A stretch of 64,000 bases of DNA from SSF26 sp037443945 (GCA_037443945.1 JBBINH010000004.1:1-64000), one strand, 5' to 3'; counted from the stretch's first letter, positions 1 through 9,432 are shown. Program-made: numbers and translations. The notes: generated by a model from the sequence alone, not told the origin.

Positions 1-1
1 G

Positions 2-388
2 GGTGAGAATGCCGTGGGGATGTACCTGAGCAGCCCGGACTTCAGCGCCTTTGGGGATGCGTATCAGGGCTTCCTGGCCAAGCATCAGGCGAAGTACGGC
101 GAGCCGCCGTTGAGCGCCTTCCATGCCCATGCCTATGACGCCACCAACATGATCCTCGAAGCGGTCAAGAAGGTGGCCGTGGAGGATGCCAGAGGCACGC
201 TGTACATTCCGCGCAAGGCTTTGCGGGATGCCATTGCGGCCACGAAGGACTTCCAGGGTCTGACGGGCACCCTGACCTGCGACCCCTACGGCGACTGCGC
301 CGACCCGAAGATTGCCGTGTATCAGGTCCAGAATGTGACCACTTGGGAACCCGGTACCGGCAACCCGCTCAAGGTCTATCCCAAGTAA
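2..388 (+). CDS. Branched-chain amino acid ABC transporter binding protein, C-terminal part
   Basis: The reading frame is open from the window edge, so only the last ~128 residues are present. The stretch with AFHAHAYDATNMILEAV and a closing Cys-x-Tyr-Gly-x-Cys (CDPYGDC) followed by KIAVYQV is typical of the C-terminal lobe of LivJ/LivK-type periplasmic binding proteins. The protein would capture branched-chain amino acids or related ligands outside the membrane and hand them to LivHM. It lies directly upstream of livHMGF on the same strand, separated by a terminator, which would let the binding protein be made in excess of the membrane parts. The ligand cannot be told from this fragment. Confidence 0.85.
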   Translation, partial: GENAVGMYLSSPDFSAFGDAYQGFLAKHQAKYGEPPLSAFHAHAYDATNMILEAVKKVAVEDARGTLYIPRKALRDAIAATKDFQGLTGTLTCDPYGDCADPKIAVYQVQNVTTWEPGTGNPLKVYPK

Positions 389-437
389 GGGCAGTCTTCG
401 CCGGCCTTTCCAGGCATTGCCCCCAACGGTAAGTTCA

Positions 438-474
438 GAGGGCGGGGCGGCCACGAACCCCCCCGCCCTCTTTT
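438..474 (+). terminator. Rho-independent terminator after the binding protein
   Basis: A perfect 10-bp stem (GAGGGCGGGG at 438-447 pairs with CCCCGCCCTC at 461-470) with a 13-nt loop is followed directly by TTTT. It lies 50 bp after the binding-protein stop codon and probably works as a partial terminator between the binding protein and livH. Confidence 0.85.
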
Positions 475-740
475 CTAACAAACCCAACCATCTCCGATGG
501 TAAGCGGAGCGCCGGAAATGACTACCCCGTTTTGCTCGTGGCAGGCGCTGCGCTCACAACAGCTCTTTCATTCAACACGAAGCCAACATCGGCGAGCCGG
601 GATAGCCTATCGGCCGGTGAGTGCGTTGTTGTATTATTCGGTTTGATGAACTCTTATCTCGATTGGTTAAGTTATCTTATTCGGTCGAGATGTAAAGATG
701 TTTTTGATATTTTTCTTATTACGCCAGGAGGATAACTCGA
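475..740 (+). promoter_or_regulatory. AT-rich intergenic leader before livH
   Basis: No gene can be supported here. From about 630 the sequence turns strikingly AT-rich compared with the rest of the window, and the low GC carries on into the first ~60 codons of livH. A good ribosome binding site (AGGAGG at 726-731) sits 9 nt before the livH start. The region may hold a promoter for livHMGF, but no clear -35/-10 pair was picked out. One open frame (532-735) has no recognisable content. Confidence 0.4.
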
Positions 741-1799
741 ATGCTGGCCCGCTTACGTCGTGAGTTTGATACCACCGATGTTATTCTTTATCTCATCGGT
801 GTAATTCTGATGGTTTCTATTGCCTATGGCTCTTATGTAACAATAACAAGCGGAAAATATACATCGGCGCAATGGACTAATTTTGTCCTATTTGGATTAG
901 CGCAGGGGGGGATTTACGCACTTATTGCGTTAGGCTATACGATGGTGTACGGTATCTTGGGGATGATCAACTTCGCCCATGGCGATTTCTTCATGATGGG
1001 CGGCTTTGCGGCCTTCTTCGTTGCCGCCGCTCTGGCGCAGGCCGGTTTTCTGGAAACCAATCCTTTTCTTTCCGTAGCGCTGATGATGCTTGGCGCCATG
1101 ATCGTAGCCGCCACGGTTGCAGTTTTGGCGGAACGAATTGCCTATCGGCCTTTGCGCCGCGCGCCGCGATTGGTGCCTCTGATCACGGCCATTGGCGTCT
1201 CCTATTTCCTCCAATATACGGCTCGCGGCCTGTTTGGCTCGGGCGTCAAAGCGTTCCCCAACATCCCGGCCTTTACCGGGGCCTGGCAGGTAGGAACGAT
1301 TGCCGTGCAAAAATCGCAAGTTGCCGTTTTCGTTGTCACGACTATTTTGCTTGTTTTTCTCTACTTCCTTATTCAACGGACCAAAATTGGTCGTGCTATT
1401 CGCTCGGTGGCCGAAGATAAAGACGCAGCCGCCCTGATGGGGGTTGATGTCGACCGCACGATTGCCATTACCTTTTTGATCGGCGGCACCATGGCCGGTG
1501 CTGCCGGCGTTATGTACGGCATCGTCTTTCGACAGGCTTCTTTTATTATGGGCTTTATCCCCGGCCTCAAGGCCTTTACCTCCGCCGTCTTGGGCGGGAT
1601 CGGCAACATCACCGGCGCCGTGTTAGGCGGTCTGACCCTGGGCGTTGTCGAATCCATTGGCCCCAGCCTGTTTCTGGACGGTCTGGGGATTCCGTCGCCC
1701 CATCAGCTCAAGGACGGCATTGCCTTTACCGTGCTGGTCCTCATTCTGATCTTCCGCCCGACGGGCATTTTGGGTGAGCGCCTGGCCAAACGGGCCTAG
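741..1799 (+). CDS. livH: Branched-chain amino acid ABC transporter permease LivH
   Basis: LivH-family inner-membrane permease of 352 residues, which with LivM forms the translocation channel for branched-chain amino acids. The core starts near residue 48 (FGLAQGGIYALIALGYTMVY, then GMINFAHGDF), diagnostic of LivH; later segments include FTSAVLGGIGNITGAVLGG. About eight hydrophobic helices are visible. The N-terminus carries roughly 40 extra residues with one additional membrane segment compared with typical ~290-residue LivH proteins. AGGAGG lies 9 nt before the ATG. The first part of the gene is AT-rich, unlike the remainder. livM follows 23 bp after the stop. Confidence 0.95.
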   Translation: MLARLRREFDTTDVILYLIGVILMVSIAYGSYVTITSGKYTSAQWTNFVLFGLAQGGIYALIALGYTMVYGILGMINFAHGDFFMMGGFAAFFVAAALAQAGFLETNPFLSVALMMLGAMIVAATVAVLAERIAYRPLRRAPRLVPLITAIGVSYFLQYTARGLFGSGVKAFPNIPAFTGAWQVGTIAVQKSQVAVFVVTTILLVFLYFLIQRTKIGRAIRSVAEDKDAAALMGVDVDRTIAITFLIGGTMAGAAGVMYGIVFRQASFIMGFIPGLKAFTSAVLGGIGNITGAVLGGLTLGVVESIGPSLFLDGLGIPSPHQLKDGIAFTVLVLILIFRPTGILGERLAKRA

Positions 1800-1822
1800 A
1801 CGCACGCATGAGGGATGAGACG

Positions 1823-3529
1823 ATGACACAACGACCGTTTCGTCTGATAGATGCCATCCGCTGGGGGGTATACGGCGGGATTGCCGTTGTCCTTATTGCC
1901 TTGATCGGGATGGTGCAAGCTTTCAGCAACAAAGGCATTGTAGCCGACCGTGTCACGATGTCGCAGGTCCTGGTGTTTGGTTTGATCGCTGCCGTTGCCC
2001 TTATGACAAGTGGTCGTGCGGCGGCCACGAAGCCGCGTCTGATCATACCGGCCGGCATCCTAGCCGGAGGGACGGTAGCCCTGTTTCCTGCTTTGCTGGC
2101 ATTGCTGATCACTCAGGTCAACCTGCGCTCGGTTTTGCTTAACGCCTCTCCGGAGCTGGCCGATCTGCTCTTGCCGGGAAACGCCAACGATCTCGTCAGC
2201 GCCCTGCAGTTGGTGGCGCTAGGTGGTGCGTTCGGCTTTGCCGTCGGCGCGTTGACGCTGGTGCCTGCCCGTGTCCGCCGCAGTTTGGTGAGCGCGGGGG
2301 TCGGCGTGATCTTGATCGGGCTTTTGCAGGCCGTTTTTGTTGTCATCATCCCCGATAGCTGGCGCCAATTTCTCTACAAAGCCAACGGCCTGTCCACGAA
2401 CGGGGCAATTGCTCTGTTCATTGTCCTCACCGTCTTGGACTACGCGTGGTTGCGAGGCCGGCCCCTTACCCAGCAGCAGATCGGGCGCTTGTCGGCGGGT
2501 CGGCGCCGGGTTTTACGCATGGTCGTGACCTTGATCATGCTCGGCATTCTGGCCGTTTTGCCGCAGTTGTTGGGACCGTTTCTCAGCGAGGTGGCCGATA
2601 TCATCGGCATTTACATCATCATGGGCATGGGCCTGAACATCGTTGTCGGTTTTGCCGGTCTGCTCGACCTGGGCTACGTGGCCTTTTTTGCCATCGGCGC
2701 CTACACCATGGCGGTGCTGACGACTCCGGAACTGCCCGTTGTACGCAATGTCATCCCGCAGCTCAATTTTTGGGAAGCCCTGCCCTTCGCCCTTTTGATT
2801 TCGTTCGTTTCCGGTGTGTTATTGGGCATCCCTGTGCTCAAGACCCGAGGCGACTATCTCGCCATCATCACGTTGGGCTTCGGGGAGATTATCCGCCTGT
2901 TGGTGCTTTCGGATGCATTCAAGCCCATCCTCGGCGGCGCTCAGGGTATCACCGGTGTGGCCCGTCCTCGTGTGGGCGACATAACGGTGGTCAATCCGCA
3001 GCAATTTTTCTATCCTATCCTGGCCGGTATCCTTATCGCCTGGTTTATCACGGCCCGACTCAAAATCTCGCGTCTGGGGCGTGCGTGGATGGCCATTCGC
3101 GAAGATGAGGACGTGGCGGCGGCGATGGGCATCAACCTTGTCGGTTACAAGCTCATGGCCTTTGCGACCGGCGCTACCCTGGCAGGGTTGGGCGGGGCTC
3201 TGTTCGGTTCCAAACTGGGGTCCATGGTACCGGCTTCCTTCAACGTGCTGGTCTCCATCAACGTCCTGGCCTTGCTCATCGTCGGCGGGATGGGCAGTCT
3301 GCCCGGGGTCATCGTCGGTGCGGCTGCCCTCATCGGCTTACCGGAGCTATTGCGCGAGTTCAGCGAGTTTCGCTGGTGGGTGTACGGCATCGTCCTGGTG
3401 GCCATGATGATTTTCAAGCCCGAGGGACTTTGGCCGGAGGCAACCCGGTTGCGCGAGTTGCACGAATTCGAGACCCCGGTGCCTGTTGAAACGGCCGAAG
3501 AGACGGAAACGGCGGCCGTACCGGCCTGA
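1823..3529 (+). CDS. livM: Branched-chain amino acid ABC transporter permease LivM
   Basis: LivM-family permease, about 568 residues, the second membrane half of the transporter. The conserved block begins near residue 275 (IIMGMGLNIVVGFAGLLDLGYVAFFAIGAY), followed by the LivM loop LKTRGDYLAIITLGFGEIIR and RLGRAWMAIREDEDVAAAMGIN. About 240 N-terminal residues precede the usual LivM domain and contain roughly five extra membrane segments, so the protein is well above the common 330-420 residue length. The ATG at 1823 is preferred over one at 1808 because an AGGGATGAG-like ribosome site precedes it. The C-terminus is acidic (ETAEETET). Confidence 0.93.
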   Translation: MTQRPFRLIDAIRWGVYGGIAVVLIALIGMVQAFSNKGIVADRVTMSQVLVFGLIAAVALMTSGRAAATKPRLIIPAGILAGGTVALFPALLALLITQVNLRSVLLNASPELADLLLPGNANDLVSALQLVALGGAFGFAVGALTLVPARVRRSLVSAGVGVILIGLLQAVFVVIIPDSWRQFLYKANGLSTNGAIALFIVLTVLDYAWLRGRPLTQQQIGRLSAGRRRVLRMVVTLIMLGILAVLPQLLGPFLSEVADIIGIYIIMGMGLNIVVGFAGLLDLGYVAFFAIGAYTMAVLTTPELPVVRNVIPQLNFWEALPFALLISFVSGVLLGIPVLKTRGDYLAIITLGFGEIIRLLVLSDAFKPILGGAQGITGVARPRVGDITVVNPQQFFYPILAGILIAWFITARLKISRLGRAWMAIREDEDVAAAMGINLVGYKLMAFATGATLAGLGGALFGSKLGSMVPASFNVLVSINVLALLIVGGMGSLPGVIVGAAALIGLPELLREFSEFRWWVYGIVLVAMMIFKPEGLWPEATRLRELHEFETPVPVETAEETETAAVPA

Positions 3530-3540
3530 GGAGGGAAGCG

Positions 3541-4368
3541 ATGAGCCAAAACCATAACCATATTCTGCTCGCCCACAAAGTCAGCAAACGTTTTGGCGGC
3601 CTCCAGGCTCTGACCGACCTGGACATTGCCGTCGCTTTTCATGCCATCCACAGCGTGATCGGGCCCAATGGCGCCGGCAAGACAACGTTCTTCAACTGCA
3701 TCACCGGCTTTTATAAACCGGAAGAAGGCGAGATCCTCTTCCGTGGTCAACCCATTCAGGGCATGTCTCCGGACCGGGTCGCTGCTCTTGGGATTGCCCG
3801 CACCTATCAGAACATTCGGCTGTTCACCAATGTCACCGTGCTGGAAAACGTCCTCGTAGGCATGCATCGACGGTTGCATACGGGGTGGTTTGGCGCCGTT
3901 CTACGCACACCGACCACCCGTCGCGAGGAGAAAAAGGCCATCAAAGAGGCCATGGAACTGCTTCGCTTTGTCGAATTGGCCGACAAGGCCGACTATATCG
4001 CCAAAAATCTTCCCTACGGCGAGCAACGTCGCCTGGAAATCGCTCGCGCCTTGGCCGGCAATCCGGATCTCCTCTTGCTGGATGAGCCCACGGCCGGGAT
4101 GAACCCCAAAGAAACCGAAGACACCATGGCCCTGATCCAGCGTTTGCGGGAGGAGATGAAGATCACCATTCTGCTGATCGAGCATGATATGCGGGTCGTG
4201 ATGAACATCTCCGATATCATCACGGTCCTTGATTTCGGCAAGAAGATCGCCGAAGGCGATCCGTTGGCCATCCGCACCAATCCGCAAGTCATCGAAGCGT
4301 ATCTGGGACGCGGGGCCGCCGCCGGCAAGGATTACGGCGCCCGGACAACGGCTGCAGTGGAGGGCTAA
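3541..4368 (+). CDS. livG: Branched-chain amino acid ABC transporter ATP-binding protein LivG
   Basis: Cytoplasmic ATPase of 275 residues powering the LivHM permease. It has Walker A GPNGAGKTT near residue 40, the LivG insert INIRLF-type region (TYQNIRLFTNVTVLENVLVG), the signature LPYGEQRRLEIARAL, Walker B LLLLDEPTAGMN and the switch His in LLIEHDM. The C-terminal VIEAYLGRG matches LivG. The gene starts 11 bp after livM with a GAGGAGGGA ribosome site and is followed after 4 bp by livF. Confidence 0.95.
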   Translation: MSQNHNHILLAHKVSKRFGGLQALTDLDIAVAFHAIHSVIGPNGAGKTTFFNCITGFYKPEEGEILFRGQPIQGMSPDRVAALGIARTYQNIRLFTNVTVLENVLVGMHRRLHTGWFGAVLRTPTTRREEKKAIKEAMELLRFVELADKADYIAKNLPYGEQRRLEIARALAGNPDLLLLDEPTAGMNPKETEDTMALIQRLREEMKITILLIEHDMRVVMNISDIITVLDFGKKIAEGDPLAIRTNPQVIEAYLGRGAAAGKDYGARTTAAVEG

Positions 4369-4372
4369 CGGC

Positions 4373-5089
4373 ATGGCTCTACTTGAGGTTCATAACCTGC
4401 ACATCTACTACGGCATGATCCATGCCCTCAAGGGTATCGACTTGTATGTTGAGAAGGGGGAGATCGTCACCTTGATCGGCGGCAACGGGGCCGGCAAGAC
4501 GACAACCTTGCGCGCCATCAGCGGCCTGCTGCGCCCGCCCGAGACCAGTTCTATCCGCCTGCAGGACGAAGAGCTGACCCGCATCCGCCCCCATCAGATC
4601 GTCGAGCGGGGCGTCATCCATGTGCCGGAGGGACGCCGCGTCTTCGCGCGCATGAGCGTGGAAGAGAACCTGGCCATGGGGGCCTATGCCCGCAAGGACC
4701 GCAGCCGTTATCACGAAGACCTGGAATTCGTGTTTCACCTTTTCCCCCGCTTGCGGGAACGACGGCATCAATTGGCCGGTACCCTGAGCGGTGGCGAGCA
4801 GCAGATGTTGGCCATGGGGCGCGCGCTGATGGGCGATCCCAAAGTCCTCTTGATGGACGAACCCTCCATGGGTCTCGCTCCCGTGTTGGTGGAATCCATC
4901 TTTGATGCCATTCAGCAACTCAACAGCACCCGTGGTTTGACCATTTTGCTGGTCGAGCAGAACGCGTCCATGGCCCTCCAGATCGCCCATCGCGGTTATG
5001 TGTTGGAGACAGGACGAATCGTCCTGGCCGGGAGCGCAGCCGAATTGCGGGTCAATCCCCGTGTGCGTGAGGCCTATCTGGGCGGCTGA
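4373..5089 (+). CDS. livF: Branched-chain amino acid ABC transporter ATP-binding protein LivF
   Basis: Second ATPase of the Liv transporter, 238 residues. Walker A is GGNGAGKTT, followed by the LivF-typical VPEGRRVFARMSVEENLAMGAY, signature LSGGEQQMLAMGRAL, Walker B VLLMDEPSMGLAP and the ending VREAYLGG. The frame is open further upstream into livG, but the ATG at 4373 is chosen because GGAGGG at 4359-4364 precedes it and the family motif ALLEVHNLHIYYG starts there. It ends the livHMGF operon; the next gene converges from the other strand 43 bp away. Confidence 0.95.
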   Translation: MALLEVHNLHIYYGMIHALKGIDLYVEKGEIVTLIGGNGAGKTTTLRAISGLLRPPETSSIRLQDEELTRIRPHQIVERGVIHVPEGRRVFARMSVEENLAMGAYARKDRSRYHEDLEFVFHLFPRLRERRHQLAGTLSGGEQQMLAMGRALMGDPKVLLMDEPSMGLAPVLVESIFDAIQQLNSTRGLTILLVEQNASMALQIAHRGYVLETGRIVLAGSAAELRVNPRVREAYLGG

Positions 5090-5132
5090 AAACCTGGAGG
5101 AAGCCGGAAGCGACGCCGTCTGCCTTCGGTTC

Positions 5133-6701
5133 TCAATGCATCCGCGCCATGTCGTCGCTGTCGGCCACCACGCGGGCGTGGACGTAACAGTAGGCCGAAC
5201 CGGCCATGACCTTGTTGCGGCATGGCCGACCGGCCTGGGTTATGGCCTTGCATAGCCCGTGGTCGTTGGCCTGGACGATCGGCGCTTGACCCCGGTAGAC
5301 ATTCGCCTCCACCTGGCGCACCAGCGCCTTCATCAGCGCGAACTCGGTGTGGAGCTCGCCCACGATTTGTTCCGGGTCGGGCACCAAATGGGCATCGGTG
5401 ATGACTCCCACAACGACGTTGCCGGCGTAGCTAAAGATACTGATCCCCATCCCCATGCGACCCGACTGCGGGACCCAAAACATCACCCGCTCGATGCGTT
5501 CGCCGGCGAAATAGAGGGGTTGGCGCGGGCCCGGTACGTTGGTCAGCACCAGGGTGGTCTTGGCCGCAAAGAAGTGGACGCCCAGATTCTCGATTTCGGC
5601 CGGAGCCAGGCCCATGGCTTGCAGAATGGTAAAACCGACCACGGCTTCCGGCGAGTTCTTGAGGTCATCCATCCGCTTCTTGACCACCAGCAGCCGCTCG
5701 AGCGGGTCACCGATGCCGATGGGTAGCGCTATCACCACCAGCCCGAAATGATTGCCCAGTTTGAAGGCTTGCTCGGGCGGCCGCAGATTGACCGGCACCA
5801 TGGCCCGGATATCCAGGCCGTCGGCCTGTTCCCCCCGCTGCAGCAGATAACGCCGTAAGGCCCCGCTGACCAACGTCATCAGCACATCGTTCACCGTGGC
5901 GCCCATGATCCGGCCGATGGTTTTGATGTCCTCCAGCGGCAGTTCGTCCGACCAGGCCGTGCGCTTGCTCACGCCCAGTTCACCCTTGAAGATCGTCTTG
6001 GGATCGGGCGGCAAGAGCACCAGCCGGCCCAGGCTTTGGGTAAAGCGGGTGGCCTGGTAGGTGCGTTGGCGCAGATGCGCCGGGTTCACCAGCATTTCCC
6101 GACTTTCTTCCCGAACGAAGTTGCCTACCCTGCGGGTGGTGGCAAGAGCCGTAGCCGCCGGGCCGAACAATCCGTGCAGACGCGACCGGTGCTGTCGGTG
6201 CTCGCCGGTCGAGAGCGGTTCCGGCCAGGGCGCATCAGGACGCTCATCGCATAACGAGAGCATGACGTGCATGAGCGCGATACCGTCGGCGATGCAATGG
6301 TGGAGCCGGCAAAACAGCAGGCTGCCGCTGCCGTAGTTCTCGATGACATGGAATTGCCATAGTGGCTTGGTGAAATCCACCGGCGTGCTGGCCAGGTGAT
6401 TGATCAGCTCTTTCAGCGTCGCCTCGTCGCCGGGCGCCGGCAGGGCGATGCGATGCAGATGCGCATCCAGGGAGAAGTGGGGGTCGTCTTCCCAGAAAGG
6501 CGGCCGCAAGGGCCAGCGGGACGGCACCACACGCTGGCGGAAACGTCGAAACGGCAAAAGACGATGGGTGATGGTCGCCCGCACCCGTTCGAAATCCAAC
6601 GGACGTGCAAATTGAAAGAACCCGCTGATCATCATCAAATTGGTGGGATCGTCCATGCGCAGCCAGGCGGCATCCACATTGCTCATCGGTTGCTTAGCCA
6701 T
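5133..6701 (-). CDS. Wax ester synthase/diacylglycerol acyltransferase-like protein with Cys/His tail
   Basis: Predicted acyl-CoA:alcohol/diacylglycerol O-acyltransferase (WS/DGAT family), 522 residues, which in known members esterifies fatty alcohols or diacylglycerols into storage lipids. The catalytic HHxxxDG motif is at residues 134-140 (HHCIADG), and conserved later blocks are visible (NDVLMTLVSGALRRYL, AMVPVNLRP, LVLTNVPGPRQPLYFAG). The last ~60 residues are unusual: C-x9-C-x10-C-x2-H (CKAITQAGRPC then AYCYVH) resembles a small metal-binding module not part of normal WS/DGAT enzymes, which usually end near residue 460. AGGAG precedes the ATG. The gene stands alone, convergent with livF and divergent from adk. 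Confidence 0.85.
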   Translation of the reverse strand: MAKQPMSNVDAAWLRMDDPTNLMMISGFFQFARPLDFERVRATITHRLLPFRRFRQRVVPSRWPLRPPFWEDDPHFSLDAHLHRIALPAPGDEATLKELINHLASTPVDFTKPLWQFHVIENYGSGSLLFCRLHHCIADGIALMHVMLSLCDERPDAPWPEPLSTGEHRQHRSRLHGLFGPAATALATTRRVGNFVREESREMLVNPAHLRQRTYQATRFTQSLGRLVLLPPDPKTIFKGELGVSKRTAWSDELPLEDIKTIGRIMGATVNDVLMTLVSGALRRYLLQRGEQADGLDIRAMVPVNLRPPEQAFKLGNHFGLVVIALPIGIGDPLERLLVVKKRMDDLKNSPEAVVGFTILQAMGLAPAEIENLGVHFFAAKTTLVLTNVPGPRQPLYFAGERIERVMFWVPQSGRMGMGISIFSYAGNVVVGVITDAHLVPDPEQIVGELHTEFALMKALVRQVEANVYRGQAPIVQANDHGLCKAITQAGRPCRNKVMAGSAYCYVHARVVADSDDMARMH

Positions 6702-6942
6702 ATGACCGGGCTCCTGTTCGGGAAGATAGGGATACGGACAACAAGCACAGATACCAGTGTAACATAAAACCGTAGCGGGTGAGGAACAAACCGTCCCTCC
6801 CGAATCCGAGGCCCTTTCAGGCCCCTCTGGAGGCCCATCCGGTTTGACCCGAGCTTCGGCACGTGCTAAATTGGGCGAAACTTACCTTGCTGCCCCCCCC
6901 AACGACGAGGGGTTTCGAGTTACTGCCGACTCCCATCTGCCT

Positions 6943-7626
6943 ATGAGCTCTTCTCCGCTTTTTCTGATCTTCCTGGGCGTTCCCGGTTCCGGCAAGGGCA
7001 CCCAGGCACGACTTCTGCATGACCGCACAGGATGGCCGCACATCTCTACCGGTGACCTGTTTCGTTATCATCTTCACCAGAAAACCCCGCTGGGTATCTT
7101 GGCCCAGGGTTACCTAGACAAGGGGGAGTTGGTCCCCGATGCGGTGACGGTGGATATGGTAGCCGAACGCCTGGCCCAACCCGATACGGCCTGTGGTGCC
7201 CTACTCGACGGTTTCCCGCGCAATCTGGCCCAGGTGGTGGCTTTCGAGACGATGATAGCCTCTCGCCATGGGATGAGCCTAGCCCTCCATCTCGCCGTGC
7301 CCGATGAAGAGGTCATGCGCCGTCTCACCGGGCGGCGAACGTGTCGGCGTTGTGGTGCCGTTTATCATGTGACATTCAATCCCCCTCTTCGGCCCGGCAT
7401 CTGCGATGTGGATGGAGGGGAGCTGTATCAGCGCGAGGATGACACGCCGGAGACCGTACAAAAGCGCTTGTACGTCTACTACAAACAGACGGCGCCTCTG
7501 ATCGGCTATTACTTTGCCAAAAGCGCGTTGATCGAATTGGATGGCACCGGCGCTCCCGAAGCGGTACAGGCAGACCTGCTGAAGGCTCTGGCCGATCGCG
7601 GTCTGGTCCTTATGGCCCGTACTTGA
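6943..7626 (+). CDS. adk: Adenylate kinase
   Basis: Adenylate kinase (ATP + AMP = 2 ADP), 227 residues. The P-loop GVPGSGKGTQ lies at residues 12-21, the NMP-binding part contains HISTGDLFRYH, DGFPRNLAQ is present, and the LID domain carries a zinc-knuckle pattern (CRRCG then CDVDGG, i.e. Cys-Cys-Cys-Asp ligands). The frame extends 99 bp upstream, but the ATG at 6943 is directly followed by the family N-terminus. It is not inside a ribosomal-protein operon, the common place for adk, so it could be an additional copy. Confidence 0.93.
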   Translation: MSSSPLFLIFLGVPGSGKGTQARLLHDRTGWPHISTGDLFRYHLHQKTPLGILAQGYLDKGELVPDAVTVDMVAERLAQPDTACGALLDGFPRNLAQVVAFETMIASRHGMSLALHLAVPDEEVMRRLTGRRTCRRCGAVYHVTFNPPLRPGICDVDGGELYQREDDTPETVQKRLYVYYKQTAPLIGYYFAKSALIELDGTGAPEAVQADLLKALADRGLVLMART

Positions 7627-7650
7627 AGGACAAGGTAGACATTCGGTTCC

Positions 7651-9270
7651 ATGCCAAGAAAACGTCGCTTTGCGCCCATCTTGCCGCTGCTTTTGGGGTC
7701 GTTCATCGTCATTGCCGCCTGCACGCGCCCGGCACCCTCGCCACCGACGCCGACGTCCGGCCCTGATCGCTGGTTATTTACCTCCATCGCCGGAGGCACC
7801 AACGTGGTGGGCGGCCAGAGCTATTGCGAACAACACGGCGGGGCTACCCTGCGCTGCCGGCAAACCCCTGCCGGCCTCCTGCGCCTGGAGGTGGACGGTG
7901 TCGGCGGCAATGCCTACGCCGTATGGCGTATGGACCTGCCGGAACCGGCGGCGAACGCAGGGGACTTCCAGGCCCTTGGCCTGCGGATCCGGGAAATGGA
8001 GGGCGTTTTGCCTTACCTGTATCTCATCGATCAAGACGGTGTGCGGGCGTACGTCGCTTTACTCGACTATCTGATCCGGCGGCCTGATGCCGCATCCCAA
8101 GATTGGTCGGATGTCATCGTCCCTCTTGTCTGGTTCGCCGATGGCGAAGGGCGTCATCCCGACCTCAACCGTTTGGCCGAGTTCCAGATCGTCTTCCAGT
8201 GGCAGCCTATGGCCGGCACCCTTGAGGTGGATGACGTGCGCTTTATCCATCATGTCCAATGGCCTCTGGCCACGGACGCCGTCGTCCCGACGACGATACA
8301 ACTGCCTCCCGGTTTCGAGGCCACCGTGTATGCCGCCGCCTCCGGTCTGAAGAGCGCCACCACGATCACATGGGGACCGGATGGTCACCTTTGGCTAAGC
8401 CAGCAAAACGGCAACATTTGGAAAATCGTTGATACCGATGGTGATGGTCGCGGGGATAGGGCCTTGTTGTTCGCAGCCGGTTTCACCGAACTCCTGGGCA
8501 TTCTCTGGCATCCCTCCGATGGCACGCTTTATGCCAGCAGCCGGAGTCGGATCACGGCCTTGTGGGATGAAGACGGCGATGGCCGCGCCGATCGGCAGGC
8601 GGTCTTGGTGGATGAATTGCCCTGGGGGCGCCATCAGAACAACAGTCTGGCCTGGGGGCCGGATGGCAAGCTTTACTTTCCTCTGGGTTCGACCGGCGAT
8701 GCCTCCCCCGAAACCGAAGCGCTGGCGGCCTCGATCCTGCGCATGCCCCATCTTGGCAGTCGGGCCGATATCGAGGTGGTGGCCACCGGCTTCCGGAATC
8801 CTTATGATTTGGCTTTCAATGCCCGTGGCGACCTCTTTGCCACCGATAACGGCCCCGATACGGTGGACGGGCCCGATGAATTGAACCACGTCCTGCCCGG
8901 ACGTCACTACGGCTATCCTGAGGCCTTCGGCGCCGATGACGGTGGTGGGCGTTTTCAGACGCCGATTTGGAACTTCGTCAACCATGCCAGCGCCGACGGC
9001 CTGGTGGTTTATGAAGCGGATGGTTTTCCTGCCGACTATCGTGGCAACCTGTTTGTGGCCCTCTTCGGCAACCTGTTCGGTGAGCGCGTGGTCGGCCGTG
9101 AAGTTTGGCGGGTGATCATCACCCCCGAAGGCGACACCTACCGAGCCTGGGCCGAGCCTTTTATGAGCGGTCTCGAACGACCGCTGGATGTCACGGTAGG
9201 CCCCGACGCCGCTTTGTACGTTTTGGAACACGTCAGCGGTACGGTCTACCGTCTGGTTTGGCGGGGATAG
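7651..9270 (+). CDS. Lipoprotein with sorbosone/glucose dehydrogenase-like propeller
   Basis: Predicted exported lipoprotein of 539 residues. The signal peptide ends in the lipobox IAAC (Cys near residue 25), followed by a Pro-rich linker. Residues ~40-205 form a beta-rich domain resembling carbohydrate-binding/CIA30-like folds (ALGLRIREMEGVLPYLYLI). From ~215 the sequence matches PQQ-dependent soluble sugar dehydrogenase propellers (LPPGFEATVYA, TWGPDGHLWLSQQNGNIWKI, LAWGPDGKLYFPLGSTGD, FRNPYDLAFNARGDLFATDNGPD, ELNHVLPGRHYGYPE). Acidic DTDGDGRGD and DEDGDGRAD loops look like calcium sites. It likely oxidises a sugar or sugar alcohol outside the membrane; the substrate is unknown. It starts 24 bp after adk. 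Confidence 0.8.
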   Translation: MPRKRRFAPILPLLLGSFIVIAACTRPAPSPPTPTSGPDRWLFTSIAGGTNVVGGQSYCEQHGGATLRCRQTPAGLLRLEVDGVGGNAYAVWRMDLPEPAANAGDFQALGLRIREMEGVLPYLYLIDQDGVRAYVALLDYLIRRPDAASQDWSDVIVPLVWFADGEGRHPDLNRLAEFQIVFQWQPMAGTLEVDDVRFIHHVQWPLATDAVVPTTIQLPPGFEATVYAAASGLKSATTITWGPDGHLWLSQQNGNIWKIVDTDGDGRGDRALLFAAGFTELLGILWHPSDGTLYASSRSRITALWDEDGDGRADRQAVLVDELPWGRHQNNSLAWGPDGKLYFPLGSTGDASPETEALAASILRMPHLGSRADIEVVATGFRNPYDLAFNARGDLFATDNGPDTVDGPDELNHVLPGRHYGYPEAFGADDGGGRFQTPIWNFVNHASADGLVVYEADGFPADYRGNLFVALFGNLFGERVVGREVWRVIITPEGDTYRAWAEPFMSGLERPLDVTVGPDAALYVLEHVSGTVYRLVWRG

Positions 9271-9432
9271 CCCGCAGGCGCCGCAACCGAAGGCGAGCCG
9301 AGTCGTCAGGCAATCGGCACCGGAGCCCGCGCCTCCTCCGTTTGGCCAAAGCAGTGACCGTTGGGGAAAAGCCAAGGCCCTCCGGCTATTGAACTTAACC
9401 CGCTATTCGTTCCCCGAAGACGAGAAAGGGGA

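Noticed and set aside
532..735. A 67-codon open frame before livH
   Set aside because: No ribosome site, no recognisable sequence, and it lies in the AT-rich leader.
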